Positions 26,792 to 35,868 of a DNA stretch of 64,000 bases are shown here, in pieces; position 1 is the first letter of the stretch, and each line of letters starts with the position of its first letter. The stretch is from contig JACKDV010000002.1 in NCBI GenBank assembly GCA_020633315.1, positions 620,001 through 684,000 on the forward strand, in the 5' to 3' direction. A program made the translations under genes and the position numbers. The notes below the pieces were generated by a model. It did no database searches, was not told the origin of the DNA, and saw only the letters and a list, made by a program, of their open reading frames with translations. This DNA comes from Myxococcales bacterium. Its GTDB lineage: Bacteria; Myxococcota_A; Polyangia; Nannocystales; Nannocystaceae.

Positions 26792-27691
26792 GTGACCACC
26801 GTGTTCGACTTCACGGTGCGGGCGATCGCGTGCATCAACTGCGGCGCTCCCCAGCAGGTGCCCCCGGGCGGCGGCACGGTGGAGTGCAGCCACTGCCGCT
26901 CCACCCTGGTGATCGAGCCTCGCCGCCACGAGGCGGCCCTCCCCGAGCGCCCGCCCCTGCCCGCCGCGGCCTACGACCTGCAGGGGTTCCTGCGCAGCAG
27001 CGGCATGGACGGCAAGCCCTGGTCGGAGAGCCTCCCGGTGTTCCGTGCGATGTGGGACGAGGCCCGTCGCCACCCCGAGCACGAGGACGGGGTGCCCCTG
27101 TTCGGCGCCACCCTCATGCTCGCCACCGGCTACGGGGCCCAGGGCGATCAGCCGAGCCGTCGCGCCGTGCTCGAGACCGCGGTCGAGCTGCTGCCCGATC
27201 GCGGCCACCGCTGCATCGTGCGCTGCCACCTGGCCCGCGCGGCCAACCGCCTGGGCGAGCGCGAGGCGGCCCGGGCCTGGCTCGCGCAGTGCGACCCGCG
27301 AGGGCTGGCGGAGGTGGTCGCCGACGAGATCCGCGTGAGCGAGGCCTCGCTGGCCAACGGTCGGGGGGACCATGCGCGAGTGGTGGAGCTCGTCCCCCCC
27401 GCGGCCCGGGCCACGGGGGCCAGCGCCAGCCTGGGCGCGCAGCTCCGCATCGACTCGCTCGAGCACCTGGGTCGCGACGCCGAGGCCCGGGCCGAGCTGG
27501 CGATCGCGATCGAGCGCCACGGCGCGGAGGTGGTGCTCGGCTGGATGGCGGTCAACGAGCTCGCGCCCCGGACGCGGGCAGCGTACGCCGCCCCCCCTCG
27601 CGCCCGCATGCCGACGCCGATCGTGGTGGTGCTGCTGCTGGTGCTCGCGGGCGGCGTGGTCGCCTGGGTCGTGACGTCGATCGGCTCCTGA
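26792..27691 (+). CDS. Zinc-ribbon protein with helical repeats and C-terminal membrane anchor
   Basis: A 299-residue protein starting at GTG 26792; the open frame extends further upstream but only overlaps the previous gene. The N-terminus has two Cys pairs (CINCGAPQQVPPGGG, CSHC) forming a zinc ribbon like those in zinc-ribbon/TPR proteins. A helical, Ala/Arg-rich middle with TPR-like spacing follows (LAQCDPRGLAEVVADEIRVS). The last 25 residues are a single hydrophobic helix (PTPIVVVLLLVLAGGVVAWV), so it is probably tail-anchored in the inner membrane. No specific function is recognised. It may be co-transcribed with the upstream DUF2390 gene. Confidence 0.72.
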   Translation: MTTVFDFTVRAIACINCGAPQQVPPGGGTVECSHCRSTLVIEPRRHEAALPERPPLPAAAYDLQGFLRSSGMDGKPWSESLPVFRAMWDEARRHPEHEDGVPLFGATLMLATGYGAQGDQPSRRAVLETAVELLPDRGHRCIVRCHLARAANRLGEREAARAWLAQCDPRGLAEVVADEIRVSEASLANGRGDHARVVELVPPAARATGASASLGAQLRIDSLEHLGRDAEARAELAIAIERHGAEVVLGWMAVNELAPRTRAAYAAPPRARMPTPIVVVLLLVLAGGVVAWVVTSIGS

Positions 27692-27764
27692 GCCGCCCGG
27701 AACCGCCTTCCCGCGCCGTCCGAGGGGCGGGCCTCGCCGGGCTCGCGCGCCCACGGGACCGCGG

Positions 27765-27787
27765 TGGGGGTCGGCATGACGCCCCCA
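27765..27787 (+). terminator. Possible terminator before the exopolysaccharide genes
   Basis: TGGGGG (27765-27770) pairs with CCCCCA (27782-27787) around an eleven-base loop, 74 bases after the zinc-ribbon gene. No T run follows. Confidence 0.25.
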
Positions 27788-27885
27788 TGTCACGCAACAA
27801 AGCGGCCGTTCGGTGCACGCGGCAGCCGCGTCCCCGCGGCAAACCTGGAGACGCAGGCCCCCGCTGCTAAGCTTGGCGCACCGCG

Positions 27886-30135
27886 ATGCCGCGCCCCACC
27901 CACGTTGCCCCCGGTACGCCGGGGCCTCGCCCCGAAGAGGAGGCCGCCCACCCGGACGTGCTGGCGCAGGTCCTGCGGCTGCTGGCGATCCTGCGGCGGC
28001 GCTGGCTGGTGGTGGGGGTGACGACCACGCTGTGCATGGCGGCGTCGCTGCTGGCCATCATGCTGCTGCAGCCGCGCTGGACCGCGACCGCCAGCGTGGT
28101 GCTGCACATGTCGGGGCCGCAGGTGCTCGACAAGATCAAGGGCGTGGCCGAGGACGCCGAGGGCCGCGTGCTGGGCTACCGCGAGTACTACGAGACCCAG
28201 CGCACCATCATGCAGAGCCGAGCGGTGGCCGAGCGTGCGCTGGCGGAGCTGGGGCTGGCCCACGACCCGGTGTTCCTGGGCATCGATCACGCGGAGACCG
28301 ACGAGGAGCGCGTGGCCCTGGCCCAGCACGTCGACCCGGTGGAGCGGCTGCGGCAGATCACCCACGTGCAGGAGGTGAGGGGCTCGCGGGTGGTGGAGAT
28401 CTCGGCCGAGTACCCCGACCCCGATGTGGCGGCCGAGATCGCCAACGCGCTGGCCGACGCCTACATCGAGCACGTGCAGCGCAGCCGCTCGCGGGTGGGC
28501 GACGAGGCCAAGGGCAACATCGCGGCGGAGCGCGACAAGGCCAACGACGAGCTCACCACCGCCGAGAAGGCGCTCGAGGACTTCAAGCGGGACAACGAGA
28601 TCACCTCGATCTCGCTGTCGGACCGCCAGAACGTGATCACCCAGGACATCCTCACGCTCTCCACCAAGGCCAAGGACGCGGAGGCCGAGCGCTCGGCGCT
28701 GAGCAACATGCTCGCCGAGGCCAAGCGGCTGCACCGCGAGGGCAACCTGGCCGCGGCCAACCTGCTGCCCGAGGAGGACCGCGACCTGTTCGAGAAGCTG
28801 CGCACCGAGCAGCTCGACGCCGAGCAGACCTTCAACGACGTGGACATCGAGTTCGGGCCCAAGCACGAGGAGCACCGCAAGGCCAAGCGGCGCCTCGACC
28901 TGATCAACGGCCGCATCGAGCGGGAGGCCACCGACCTCATCGCCTCGCTCGAGTCCAAGCTGATCGCCGCCCGCAACACCGAGCGCGACCTGGCGCGGGC
29001 GCTCGAGCGGGAGAACCACAAGGCGCTGCGCCTGGGCGAGCTCGAGCGGCGCTACCGCGAGCTCGAGCGCGAGGCCAAGGCCTCGGCCGAGAACTACCTG
29101 CTCGTGGCCCGCCGCGACACCGAGATCGCGATCACCAACCGCGTGGAGGCCGAGGGCATCGAGATCCTCGACCGCGCCACCGTGCCCACCGTGCCCGTGT
29201 TCCCGCCCAAGCTGCTGCTGCTGGCGCTGGGCCTGGTCTCGGGCCTGGGCCTGGGCGCCCTGCTGGCGATCAGCATCGACTTCCGCGACCACCGGATCCG
29301 CGGCCTGCTCGACCTCGAGCGGGCGCTGGCTGGCTTCGGCCTGCCCGTGCTGGGCCAGCTGCCGCTGCTGCCCGCCGACGCGCGCCTGGGCGTGGGCAAC
29401 GTGCGAGCGCAGCGACGCCAGCGCGACCTCTATGCCCACCTGTTCCCGCAGTCGCTGATGGCCGAGCGCTGCCGCGGCGTCCGCACGGCGCTGACCTTCG
29501 CCCAGGGCCGCGAGCCGGTGGGCAGCATCATGATCACCTCGCCCAGCTCGTCGGAGGGCAAGAGCTCGATCGCGATCAACCTGGCGCTGTCGTTCTGCCA
29601 GGCCAACAAGAAGGTGGTGCTCATCGACGCCGACATGCGACGGCCTCGCATCCACCACGTGTTCGCGGCCCCGGTGGAGAACGAGGAGCTGGGCCTGGCC
29701 TCGGTGCTCTCCGAGCGGGCCTCGCTCGACGACGCCCTGCTGCCCCCGCCCGAGGACGCGCCCGAGAGCCTCACCATCCTGCCCTGCGGCCAGATCCCCG
29801 ACAACCCGGCCGAGCTGCTCGAGGGCCCCGGCTTCCGCCGCATGCTCGGCGAGCTGCGCGAGCGCTTCGATCTGGTGATCGTGGACAGCCCGCCCGTGCT
29901 CCCCGTGACCGACCCGCTCATCCTCGCCGGGCAGGCCGACGCGGTGGTGCTGGTGACCCGCTGCGACTCGACCACCCGCGGCGAGCTGCAGCGGGCGCTC
30001 AGCCAGCTCAGCCAGGCCGACGCGAACATCATGGGGGTGATCCTCAACGAGGTGGACACCCGCCAGGAGCGCTACGACTACCACGGCGACTACTACACCT
30101 ATCGAGCGCCGGCCACGGGCTCGGACTCGGCGTAG
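27886..30135 (+). CDS. Polysaccharide co-polymerase with tyrosine autokinase (Wzc-like)
   Basis: A 749-residue inner-membrane protein for capsule or exopolysaccharide chain-length control. It has an N-terminal helix (about 41-60), a Wzz domain, a long coiled coil (about 200-410), a GNVR-type region, and a second helix (LLLLALGLVSGLGLGALLAI, about 442-462). The cytoplasmic BY-kinase domain has Walker A SSSEGKSS (Lys559), Walker A' VVLIDADMRRP, and Walker B LVIVDSPPV. The tail is Tyr-rich (RYDYHGDYYTYR), the usual autophosphorylation cluster. In this family kinase and co-polymerase are fused, as in proteobacterial Wzc. The polymerase/ligase gene follows 12 bases later. Confidence 0.93.
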   Translation: MPRPTHVAPGTPGPRPEEEAAHPDVLAQVLRLLAILRRRWLVVGVTTTLCMAASLLAIMLLQPRWTATASVVLHMSGPQVLDKIKGVAEDAEGRVLGYREYYETQRTIMQSRAVAERALAELGLAHDPVFLGIDHAETDEERVALAQHVDPVERLRQITHVQEVRGSRVVEISAEYPDPDVAAEIANALADAYIEHVQRSRSRVGDEAKGNIAAERDKANDELTTAEKALEDFKRDNEITSISLSDRQNVITQDILTLSTKAKDAEAERSALSNMLAEAKRLHREGNLAAANLLPEEDRDLFEKLRTEQLDAEQTFNDVDIEFGPKHEEHRKAKRRLDLINGRIEREATDLIASLESKLIAARNTERDLARALERENHKALRLGELERRYRELEREAKASAENYLLVARRDTEIAITNRVEAEGIEILDRATVPTVPVFPPKLLLLALGLVSGLGLGALLAISIDFRDHRIRGLLDLERALAGFGLPVLGQLPLLPADARLGVGNVRAQRRQRDLYAHLFPQSLMAERCRGVRTALTFAQGREPVGSIMITSPSSSEGKSSIAINLALSFCQANKKVVLIDADMRRPRIHHVFAAPVENEELGLASVLSERASLDDALLPPPEDAPESLTILPCGQIPDNPAELLEGPGFRRMLGELRERFDLVIVDSPPVLPVTDPLILAGQADAVVLVTRCDSTTRGELQRALSQLSQADANIMGVILNEVDTRQERYDYHGDYYTYRAPATGSDSA

Positions 30136-30147
30136 GGAGCCAGCAGC

Positions 30148-32521
30148 GTGAGCGAGGATCTCGACGACGGGCTCGACGTCGAGCCGGACGGCCCGCGCGG
30201 TCGCAAGGGACGGCGCCGGGCCCAGCGGCACCGCTCGTGGTCGCAGATCCTGCTGTGTCTGGCGGTGGGCACCCCGGCGCTGATGCTGGGCGGCGTGCCG
30301 CCGGCGGCGGTGCTGGTGTTCCTGGGCCTGGTGCTCGCGCTGTGGATCCGGCTGAGCTCGCGCACCAGCGAGGCCCTGCTGGTGCCCGGCGTGGCGTGGC
30401 TGGGCCTGGCGCTCACGCTGCTCACCCTGCTGCAGTGGGCCCCCATCCCGGGCCTGCAGGCCGCGGTCGCGCCCGAGCTGCACGCCCAGGTCGTGCAGGC
30501 GCTCGAGGGCACCGGCGTGAGCGCGCGCCCGGGCCTGTCGCCCAGCCCCGCCGACACCGGCCTCGAGTGCGCCCGCCTGCTGGGCCTCACCCTGCTGTTC
30601 GTGGCCGCGGCCCAGCTGTCGTGGCGGGCGGCCGCCACCGCGGTGGCGATCACCGGGGCCCTGGTGGCGCTGCTGGGCTTCGCCCACGAGGCGCTCGGCA
30701 TGCGGGCGATCTATGGCCTCTACGTGGCGCGCGACGTGGACCTGAGCCTGCTGCCCTCGATGCTCAGCACCTTCGTCAACCCCAACCACCAGTCGGGGCT
30801 GCTGCTGCTGGGCATCTTCAGCGCCGCGGGCCTGGCCGCCGACCAGCACCGCCTGGGGCTGGACACCCACGATCCCTCCAAGGTGGATCGCTACGGCGAT
30901 CGCTTCCTGGCCGCGATGGCGGCGCTCACCGTGCAGATCCCCGCGCTGGTGCTCTCGCTGTCGCGGGCCGCGATCCTCGTGCTGCTGCTGCTGGCTCCGC
31001 TGGCGCTGTGGCTCGGCCTGCGACACCAGCGATCGGATCGCTTCAACCAGCGCCGACGCTCGCAGCACATGTCGCCCCTGCGCATGGTGGTGGCGCTGGG
31101 GCTCATCGGGCTGTTCCTGCTGGCGGCGCAGCACGGAGCCTGGCGAGAGCTGGGCACCCTGCTCGATCTCGGCGATCCCGACGCGCCCGAGGCCTCCAAG
31201 CTCCGGCAGGTGATCGACGCCCTGCCGCTGGTGGAGACCTCGCCCTGGCTGGGGATCGGGCGCGGAGCCTTCATCGATGCCTTCGGGCCCTACGACTCCG
31301 CGCCCTCCCACGTGCTGCACACCCACCTCGAGTCGGCCCCGGCGACCGCGGTGATCGAGTGGGGCCCGATCTTCGGCGGCGCCCTGGTGCTGGCCACCAT
31401 CGTCTGGTGGCTCCACGCCATGCTCGTGCACCGCCGCCGCCACGACGGCGCCGCGCGGCAGCTGGTGCTGCTGGGCCTGCTCGCGGTGGGGCTGCAGAAC
31501 CTGTTCGACTTCGGCTTCGAGTTCCTCGGCGTGAGCGCGCCCGCGGTCGCGCTGGCCGGGGCCCTGTCGCCCGAGCCGGGCCGACGCTGGGCGCCGCGTC
31601 GGGCCCGGGCCCTGGGCGCGCTGGCGCTGCTGGGCGCGCTGGCGCTGGGGCTGAGCGTGCGCGACCGCGGCTTCACCCAGCGTCCCGCCCGTGATGCCGC
31701 GGTGCTGGCCGGCGAGCTCGACCCCGCCGCCGAGCTCCCGTGGCGTCCGCTCGACGGCCGGCTGCACGGGCTGTGGGCGCGGCGGGCCGCGATGGCCGAG
31801 GACTGGCCCGCCGCGCGGGGCCGAGGTCGCGGTGACCCGGCGCCCGGGCAACGTCGACCCCTGGCTGGTGCGCGGGGCGGCGCTGGCCGAGCTGGGCGCC
31901 GCGACCGAGGAGGTCGACCGCAGCCACGCCCGCGGGCTGGCCCTGCTGCACGACCCGCCCGACGACGAGCTGCTGCGCTACCTGCTGCGGCGCTACCCCG
32001 AGCCCGAGCGCCTGGCCGCGCTGTGCCCCCCCGAGGCCGAGCCCTGGGCGCTGCTCGCCCAGGCCCTGCTGCCGGTGGCGCCCCGGCACGCCGATGCCCT
32101 GGCCGCGGCCCGTCACGCGCAGGTGCCCGGCGATCCCGATCCGCTGCTGCTGCGCCACCGCATCGCCCTCGCCGACGGCCGGGCCGCCCTCGCCCTGCAC
32201 CACGCCCGACTGCTGCGCGCGCTGGCCCCCGAGGACGCCCAGGCCCAGCTCGCGGTGGCCCTCTCGCTGCGGGCCTTCGATCCGCCGCGCCTCGGCGAGG
32301 CCCGCGATGCGCTCGAGCAGGCGCTGCGCGAGGCCCCGCTCACCGACCGGGCGCGGGGCGAGGTGGAGGAGGAGCTGGTGCGGACGCTGCTCGACCTGGG
32401 CGACGCGGCCTCGATCGCCCGCGCCCGCGAGCTGGTGCCCGACCTGCTGCGCCGCCCCGCCGAGCGCGAGGCCCGACGTCGCCGCGAGCTGATGGTGCGG
32501 CGGATCCCCGAGCCCGAGTGA
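30148..32521 (+). CDS. Wzy/O-antigen-ligase-like protein with TPR tail, frameshifted
   Basis: Starts at GTG 30148. The first frame gives about 11 hydrophobic segments and a large loop with LPLVETSPWLGIGRGAFIDA and HTHLESAPATAVIEWG, the pattern of O-antigen ligase/polymerase (Wzy_C) proteins. The frame runs out near base 31820 into an Arg/Gly-rich nonsense tail. The second frame continues the same protein (AEVAVTRRPGNVDPWLVRGA) with TPR-like helices and ends at 32521. Removing one G from the GGGG at 31817-31820 joins them as DWPAARAEVAVTRRPGNVD. So one protein of about 790 residues is encoded with a +1 frameshift: a real mutation, a programmed slip, or a sequence error. It acts with the Wzc-like protein upstream. 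Confidence 0.82.
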
Positions 32522-32530
32522 GGAGCCACC

Positions 32531-33859
32531 ATGGCCGGGGAGCTCGAGCGACGCCTCACCACCGCCACCCTCACCACCTACGGCGTGGGGGTGATCATCG
32601 GCGCGGGCATCTACGTGCTGGTGGGCAAGATCGCCTCCATCGCGGGCAACGGGCTGTGGCTGGCGTTCGTGGGCGCGGCGCTGGCCGCCCTGCCCACCGG
32701 GCTGAGCTACGCCGAGCTGGCCAGCCGCTACCCTCGCTCCGCCGGCGAGGCCGTGTTCGTCGACCGGGCCTTCGGGCGCGACGGGCTGTCGTTCCTGGTC
32801 GGCTTCCTCATCCTCGCCAGCGGGGTGGCCTCGACCGCGGCCGTGGCCCACGGCTTCACCAGCTACCTGGGCGACCTGCTCTCGCTGGGCCCCCACCTGC
32901 GCCCACTGGTCATCGCGGGCTTCCTCGTGGTGCTCAGCCTGCTCAACCACCGCGGGATCCGGGAGACCACCTGGCTCAACACCACCCTCACCATCGCGTC
33001 GGTGGGCGGCCTGCTGGTGCTGGTGCTCGCCGGGCTGGGCCGCTGGGGCACGGTCGACGTGTGGACGATCGCGCCGCCGGAGGGCCCCGCCCCGGGCACG
33101 GCCGCCGTGCTCGTCGCGGGCATGGCCCTGGCGTTCTATGCCTTCATCGGCTTCGAGGACATCTGCAACGTGGCCGAGGAGGTCCGCCGACCGCACCGCA
33201 CGATCCCCCGCGCGATCATCCTGTCGGTGGTGATCGCCTCGGCCGTGTACGTGCTGCTGGGGATCACGGTGGTCAACGCCGTGCCCGCGGCCGAGCTGGC
33301 GCGCTCTGAGGTCCCGCTGATGCTGGTGGTCGAGCGCCTGCTGCCCTCGTGGGGCTCGTGGTGGCTGAGCGTGATCGCCCTGTTCGCGGTGACCAACACC
33401 GCGCTGTTCAACCTCATCATGTGCTCGCGGATGCTCTACGGCATGGGCCGCAGCGGCTGGATCCCGCGGCGCTTCGGCGTGGTGCACGAGCGCCGCAAGA
33501 CCCCCACCCTGGGCGTGCTCACGGCCTTCGGCCTCGCGCTCGCCTTCGCCATGACCGGGGCGCTGCACGTGCTCGCCGAGGCCACCAACGCGGTGATCCT
33601 GCTGGCCTTCATGGCGGTCGACCTCTCGCTGCTGGTCGTCAAGCGCCGCCGCGTCCCGCCCGACGATCCCACGCTGCCGTTCTTCTCGGTGCCGTGGGTG
33701 GTGCCCCTGCTGGGCCTGCTGAGCACCGGCCACCTGGTGACTCGCTTCTCGCCCGGTGCCTACCTGCGGGCGGGGGGGCTGCTGGCGGTGGGCGGGATCC
33801 TGTTCGCGATCCAGCGGGTGGCCCGACGACGCCGCGAGGAGCCCGAGCCGCGGGAGTGA
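32531..33859 (+). CDS. APC-superfamily amino acid permease
   Basis: A 442-residue transporter with 12 hydrophobic segments. The first helix has the APC substrate motif GVGVIIGAGIYVLVG, followed by AELASRYPRSAGEA and, in helix 6, AFYAFIGFEDICNVAEEVRR. This layout belongs to the cationic/general amino-acid permeases. It begins nine bases after the previous stop, with GAGGAG upstream. Downstream lies the DAHP synthase gene, which suggests (without proof) a link with amino-acid metabolism. Substrate not determinable. Confidence 0.9.
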   Translation: MAGELERRLTTATLTTYGVGVIIGAGIYVLVGKIASIAGNGLWLAFVGAALAALPTGLSYAELASRYPRSAGEAVFVDRAFGRDGLSFLVGFLILASGVASTAAVAHGFTSYLGDLLSLGPHLRPLVIAGFLVVLSLLNHRGIRETTWLNTTLTIASVGGLLVLVLAGLGRWGTVDVWTIAPPEGPAPGTAAVLVAGMALAFYAFIGFEDICNVAEEVRRPHRTIPRAIILSVVIASAVYVLLGITVVNAVPAAELARSEVPLMLVVERLLPSWGSWWLSVIALFAVTNTALFNLIMCSRMLYGMGRSGWIPRRFGVVHERRKTPTLGVLTAFGLALAFAMTGALHVLAEATNAVILLAFMAVDLSLLVVKRRRVPPDDPTLPFFSVPWVVPLLGLLSTGHLVTRFSPGAYLRAGGLLAVGGILFAIQRVARRRREEPEPRE

Positions 33860-33923
33860 GCGCCACGGGGCTCGGGCCGGCGTGCCCCGGCCCGAGCTGC
33901 TATGGTCCGCCCGCCGATCCGCC

Positions 33924-35282
33924 ATGCCGCCCTGGACCCCCGATTCCTGGAAGACCAAGGACGCCAGCCAGGCCGTCGCCTACCCCGACCCCGAGGCGCT
34001 GGCCCGGGTGCAGGCCGAGATCTCCCGGCTGCCGCCGCTGGTCACCTCGTGGGAGGTGGAGGGGCTCAAGCAGCAGCTGGCCCAGGCCGCGCGCGGCGAG
34101 GGCTTCCTGCTGCAGGGGGGCGACTGCGCCGAGTCCTTCGACGACTGTGCCCCCGACTCGATCGCGACCAAGTTCAAGATCCTGCTGCAGATGAGCCTGC
34201 TGCTGGTGCACGGCACCCGCACGCCGGTGGTGCGGGTGGGCCGGATCGCGGGCCAGTACGCCAAGCCGCGCTCGTCGGCCACCGAGGAGCGCGACGGTCG
34301 GGTGCTGCCCTCGTACCGCGGCGACCTCGTCAACTGCTCGCCCTTCACCCCCGAGGATCGCACCCCCGATCCCACCCTGCTGCTGCGGGGCTACGAGCGG
34401 GCGTCGCTCACCCTCAACTTCGTGCGCGCCCTGGCCGACGGCGGCTTCGCGGACCTGCACCACCCCGAGAACTGGGATGTGTCGTTCGCCAAGGACTCGC
34501 CGCTGCACGAGGAGTACCGGCGCATCGCCCAGGCCATCAAGGACTCGATCTCCTTCATGGAGGCGGTGACCCGCACCCGCAGCCAGCTGCTGCAGCGGGT
34601 GGACCTCTACACCAGCCACGAGGCGCTGAGCCTGGAGTACGAGCAGGCCCAGACCCGCCAGGTGCCCCGACGCGAGGGCTGGTACGACCTCACCACGCAC
34701 CTGCCGTGGATCGGCATGCGCACCGCCCAGCCCGACGGCGCCCACGTGGAGTACTGCCGGGGCATCCGCAATCCCATCGGGGTGAAGGTGGGCCCGGCCA
34801 TGGGCGACGAGCAGCTGCTGCGCCTGCTCGACCTGCTCCACCCCGACGACGAGCCGGGGCGCCTGGTCCTCATCCACCGCCTGGGGGCCGACCGCGTCCA
34901 GGACGAGCTGCCTCGCCTCGTGGAGACCGTGCGGCGCTCGGGCAAGACGGTGCTGTGGTGCGCCGACCCCATGCACGGCAACACCGAGACCACCGCGGCC
35001 GGGATCAAGACCCGTCGCTTCGACCGGATCCTGACCGAGCTGCAGGCGGCCTTCGAGGTGCACGACGCCCTCGGCTCGCGCCTCGCCGGCGTCCACATCG
35101 AGCTCACCGGGGACAACGTGACCGAGTGCATCGGCGGCGCAGCAGGGCCCACCGAGCAGGAGCTGCACCTGGACTACCGCAGCAAGGTGGACCCTCGGCT
35201 CAACTACCACCAGGCCCTGGAGATGGCGCTGCTCATCGCCCGCCACCTGCGTCGCGACGGCTCGCCCCAGCGCGCTCGCTGA
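33924..35282 (+). CDS. 3-deoxy-D-arabino-heptulosonate 7-phosphate synthase, class II
   Basis: Condenses phosphoenolpyruvate and erythrose 4-phosphate, the first step of the shikimate pathway (EC 2.5.1.54). The 452-residue protein starts at MPPWTPDSWKTK (33924), as usual for the plant/Mycobacterium type; longer frames upstream are not similar. Signatures include LLQGGDCAESFDD, RVGRIAGQYAKPRS, PSYRGDLVN, PDPTLLLRGYERASLTLNF, TSHEALSLEYEQ, GIRNPIGVKVGP, CADPMHGNTETT and LTGDNVTECIGG. Metal-binding Cys, His and Glu positions are present. The preceding gap (33860-33923) has no obvious regulator site. Confidence 0.95.
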   Translation: MPPWTPDSWKTKDASQAVAYPDPEALARVQAEISRLPPLVTSWEVEGLKQQLAQAARGEGFLLQGGDCAESFDDCAPDSIATKFKILLQMSLLLVHGTRTPVVRVGRIAGQYAKPRSSATEERDGRVLPSYRGDLVNCSPFTPEDRTPDPTLLLRGYERASLTLNFVRALADGGFADLHHPENWDVSFAKDSPLHEEYRRIAQAIKDSISFMEAVTRTRSQLLQRVDLYTSHEALSLEYEQAQTRQVPRREGWYDLTTHLPWIGMRTAQPDGAHVEYCRGIRNPIGVKVGPAMGDEQLLRLLDLLHPDDEPGRLVLIHRLGADRVQDELPRLVETVRRSGKTVLWCADPMHGNTETTAAGIKTRRFDRILTELQAAFEVHDALGSRLAGVHIELTGDNVTECIGGAAGPTEQELHLDYRSKVDPRLNYHQALEMALLIARHLRRDGSPQRAR

Positions 35283-35388
35283 CACCGGCCGGCCCCCCGC
35301 CCAACGGCCCCTGACGCGCATTTCAGCGTTCCCCCGACACGATCGGCAGTAGCGATGTAGGGAGGTCTCCTGTACGGTTCAAGTGTCA

Positions 35389-35446
35389 GTCGTTGGTGTC
35401 GCTTCTCGGGTCGGGGGACCCGAGGCGGCAGGGAGAAACCAACGAC
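35389..35446 (+). ncRNA. Nested stem-loop leader (candidate structured RNA)
   Basis: An outer stem GTCGTTGGT (35389-35397) pairs perfectly with ACCAACGAC (35438-35446). Nested inside is an 8+8 stem, CTCGGGTC (35405-35412) and GACCCGAG (35417-35424), closed by GGGG. The structure ends 20 bases before a 53-codon ORF with a good ribosome site. It does not match a known riboswitch class by eye. Function is inference: a leader controlling the small ORF, or a small RNA. Confidence 0.45.
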
Positions 35447-35466
35447 CGTCATCCAGGGGGTCGAAC

Positions 35467-35628
35467 ATGGGGAATCGTCGAATGCTCGAGCGCATGCTCG
35501 GGCGCACAGCCCGGGGGTATGGTGGACGCGCACCCTTGCGCGTAGGAGACGAAGCGGTGCCGGTCCATCCCACACCGCCGACGGAGGTCGAGGCCACGGC
35601 CGCACCTCCAGGGGACGATCGCCGCTAG
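35467..35628 (+). CDS. Small 53-residue protein or peptide, unknown
   Basis: ATG 35467 has AGGGGG six bases upstream (35455-35460), and the ORF ends two bases before a strong hairpin. The product starts MGNRRMLERMLGRTARGYGG, is basic in the first half, then acidic and Pro-rich (VPVHPTPPTEVEATAAPP). There is no signal peptide. A cleavable Gly-Gly sits at residues 19-20. It may be the peptide substrate for the radical SAM genes starting at 37.3 kb (inference). An in-frame extension to GTG 35383 would run through the structured leader and is less likely. Confidence 0.4.
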   Translation: MGNRRMLERMLGRTARGYGGRAPLRVGDEAVPVHPTPPTEVEATAAPPGDDRR

Positions 35629-35630
35629 GC

Positions 35631-35669
35631 GCCCCGCAAGCATTGCGGGGCACCGTGGCCGACCACGGT
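35631..35669 (+). terminator. Two tandem hairpins after the small ORF
   Basis: The first (35631-35651) is a perfect 9+3+9 stem-loop, GCCCCGCAA/TTGCGGGGC. The second (35652-35669) is 7+4+7, ACCGTGG/CCACGGT. They start two bases after the stop at 35628. No T run follows, so they may act as an attenuator or RNA-stability element rather than an intrinsic terminator. Confidence 0.5.
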
Positions 35670-35829
35670 GTATCGTTCCTTCGTAGCTCCGGTCGTTCGA
35701 GAGATTTGGCTCGCGGCAGGAATGGGTTGCTCCGACGAGCTCGCACACGAGCGTGGGCACCCCCTCGGAGCCAGGGGAAGAGACTGGGCGCCACACCGCC
35801 GGGGTTGGATGAGCTCCACCCTCGACACC

Positions 35830-35868
35830 CGAGCAGCCGGTACCTGGGGAGGATCGGCTGCTCGTTTT
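35830..35868 (+). terminator. Intrinsic terminator at the end of the small-ORF transcript
   Basis: CGAGCAGCCG (35830-35839) pairs with CGGCTGCTCG (35855-35864) around a 15-base loop, followed by TTTT (35865-35868). This is the orientation expected for plus-strand transcription ending just at the stop of the convergent MBL gene. The 35669-35830 stretch holds no convincing gene. Confidence 0.5.

Noticed and set aside
27790..31851. Minus-strand open frame of about 1350 codons opposite the exopolysaccharide genes
   Set aside because: It mirrors the GC-biased Wzc-like and polymerase genes, is His/Gln/Gly-rich without domains, and has no start context.
31673..33958. Minus-strand open frame of about 760 codons
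   Set aside because: Antisense to the TPR tail and permease; Gln/His/Gly-rich and domainless.
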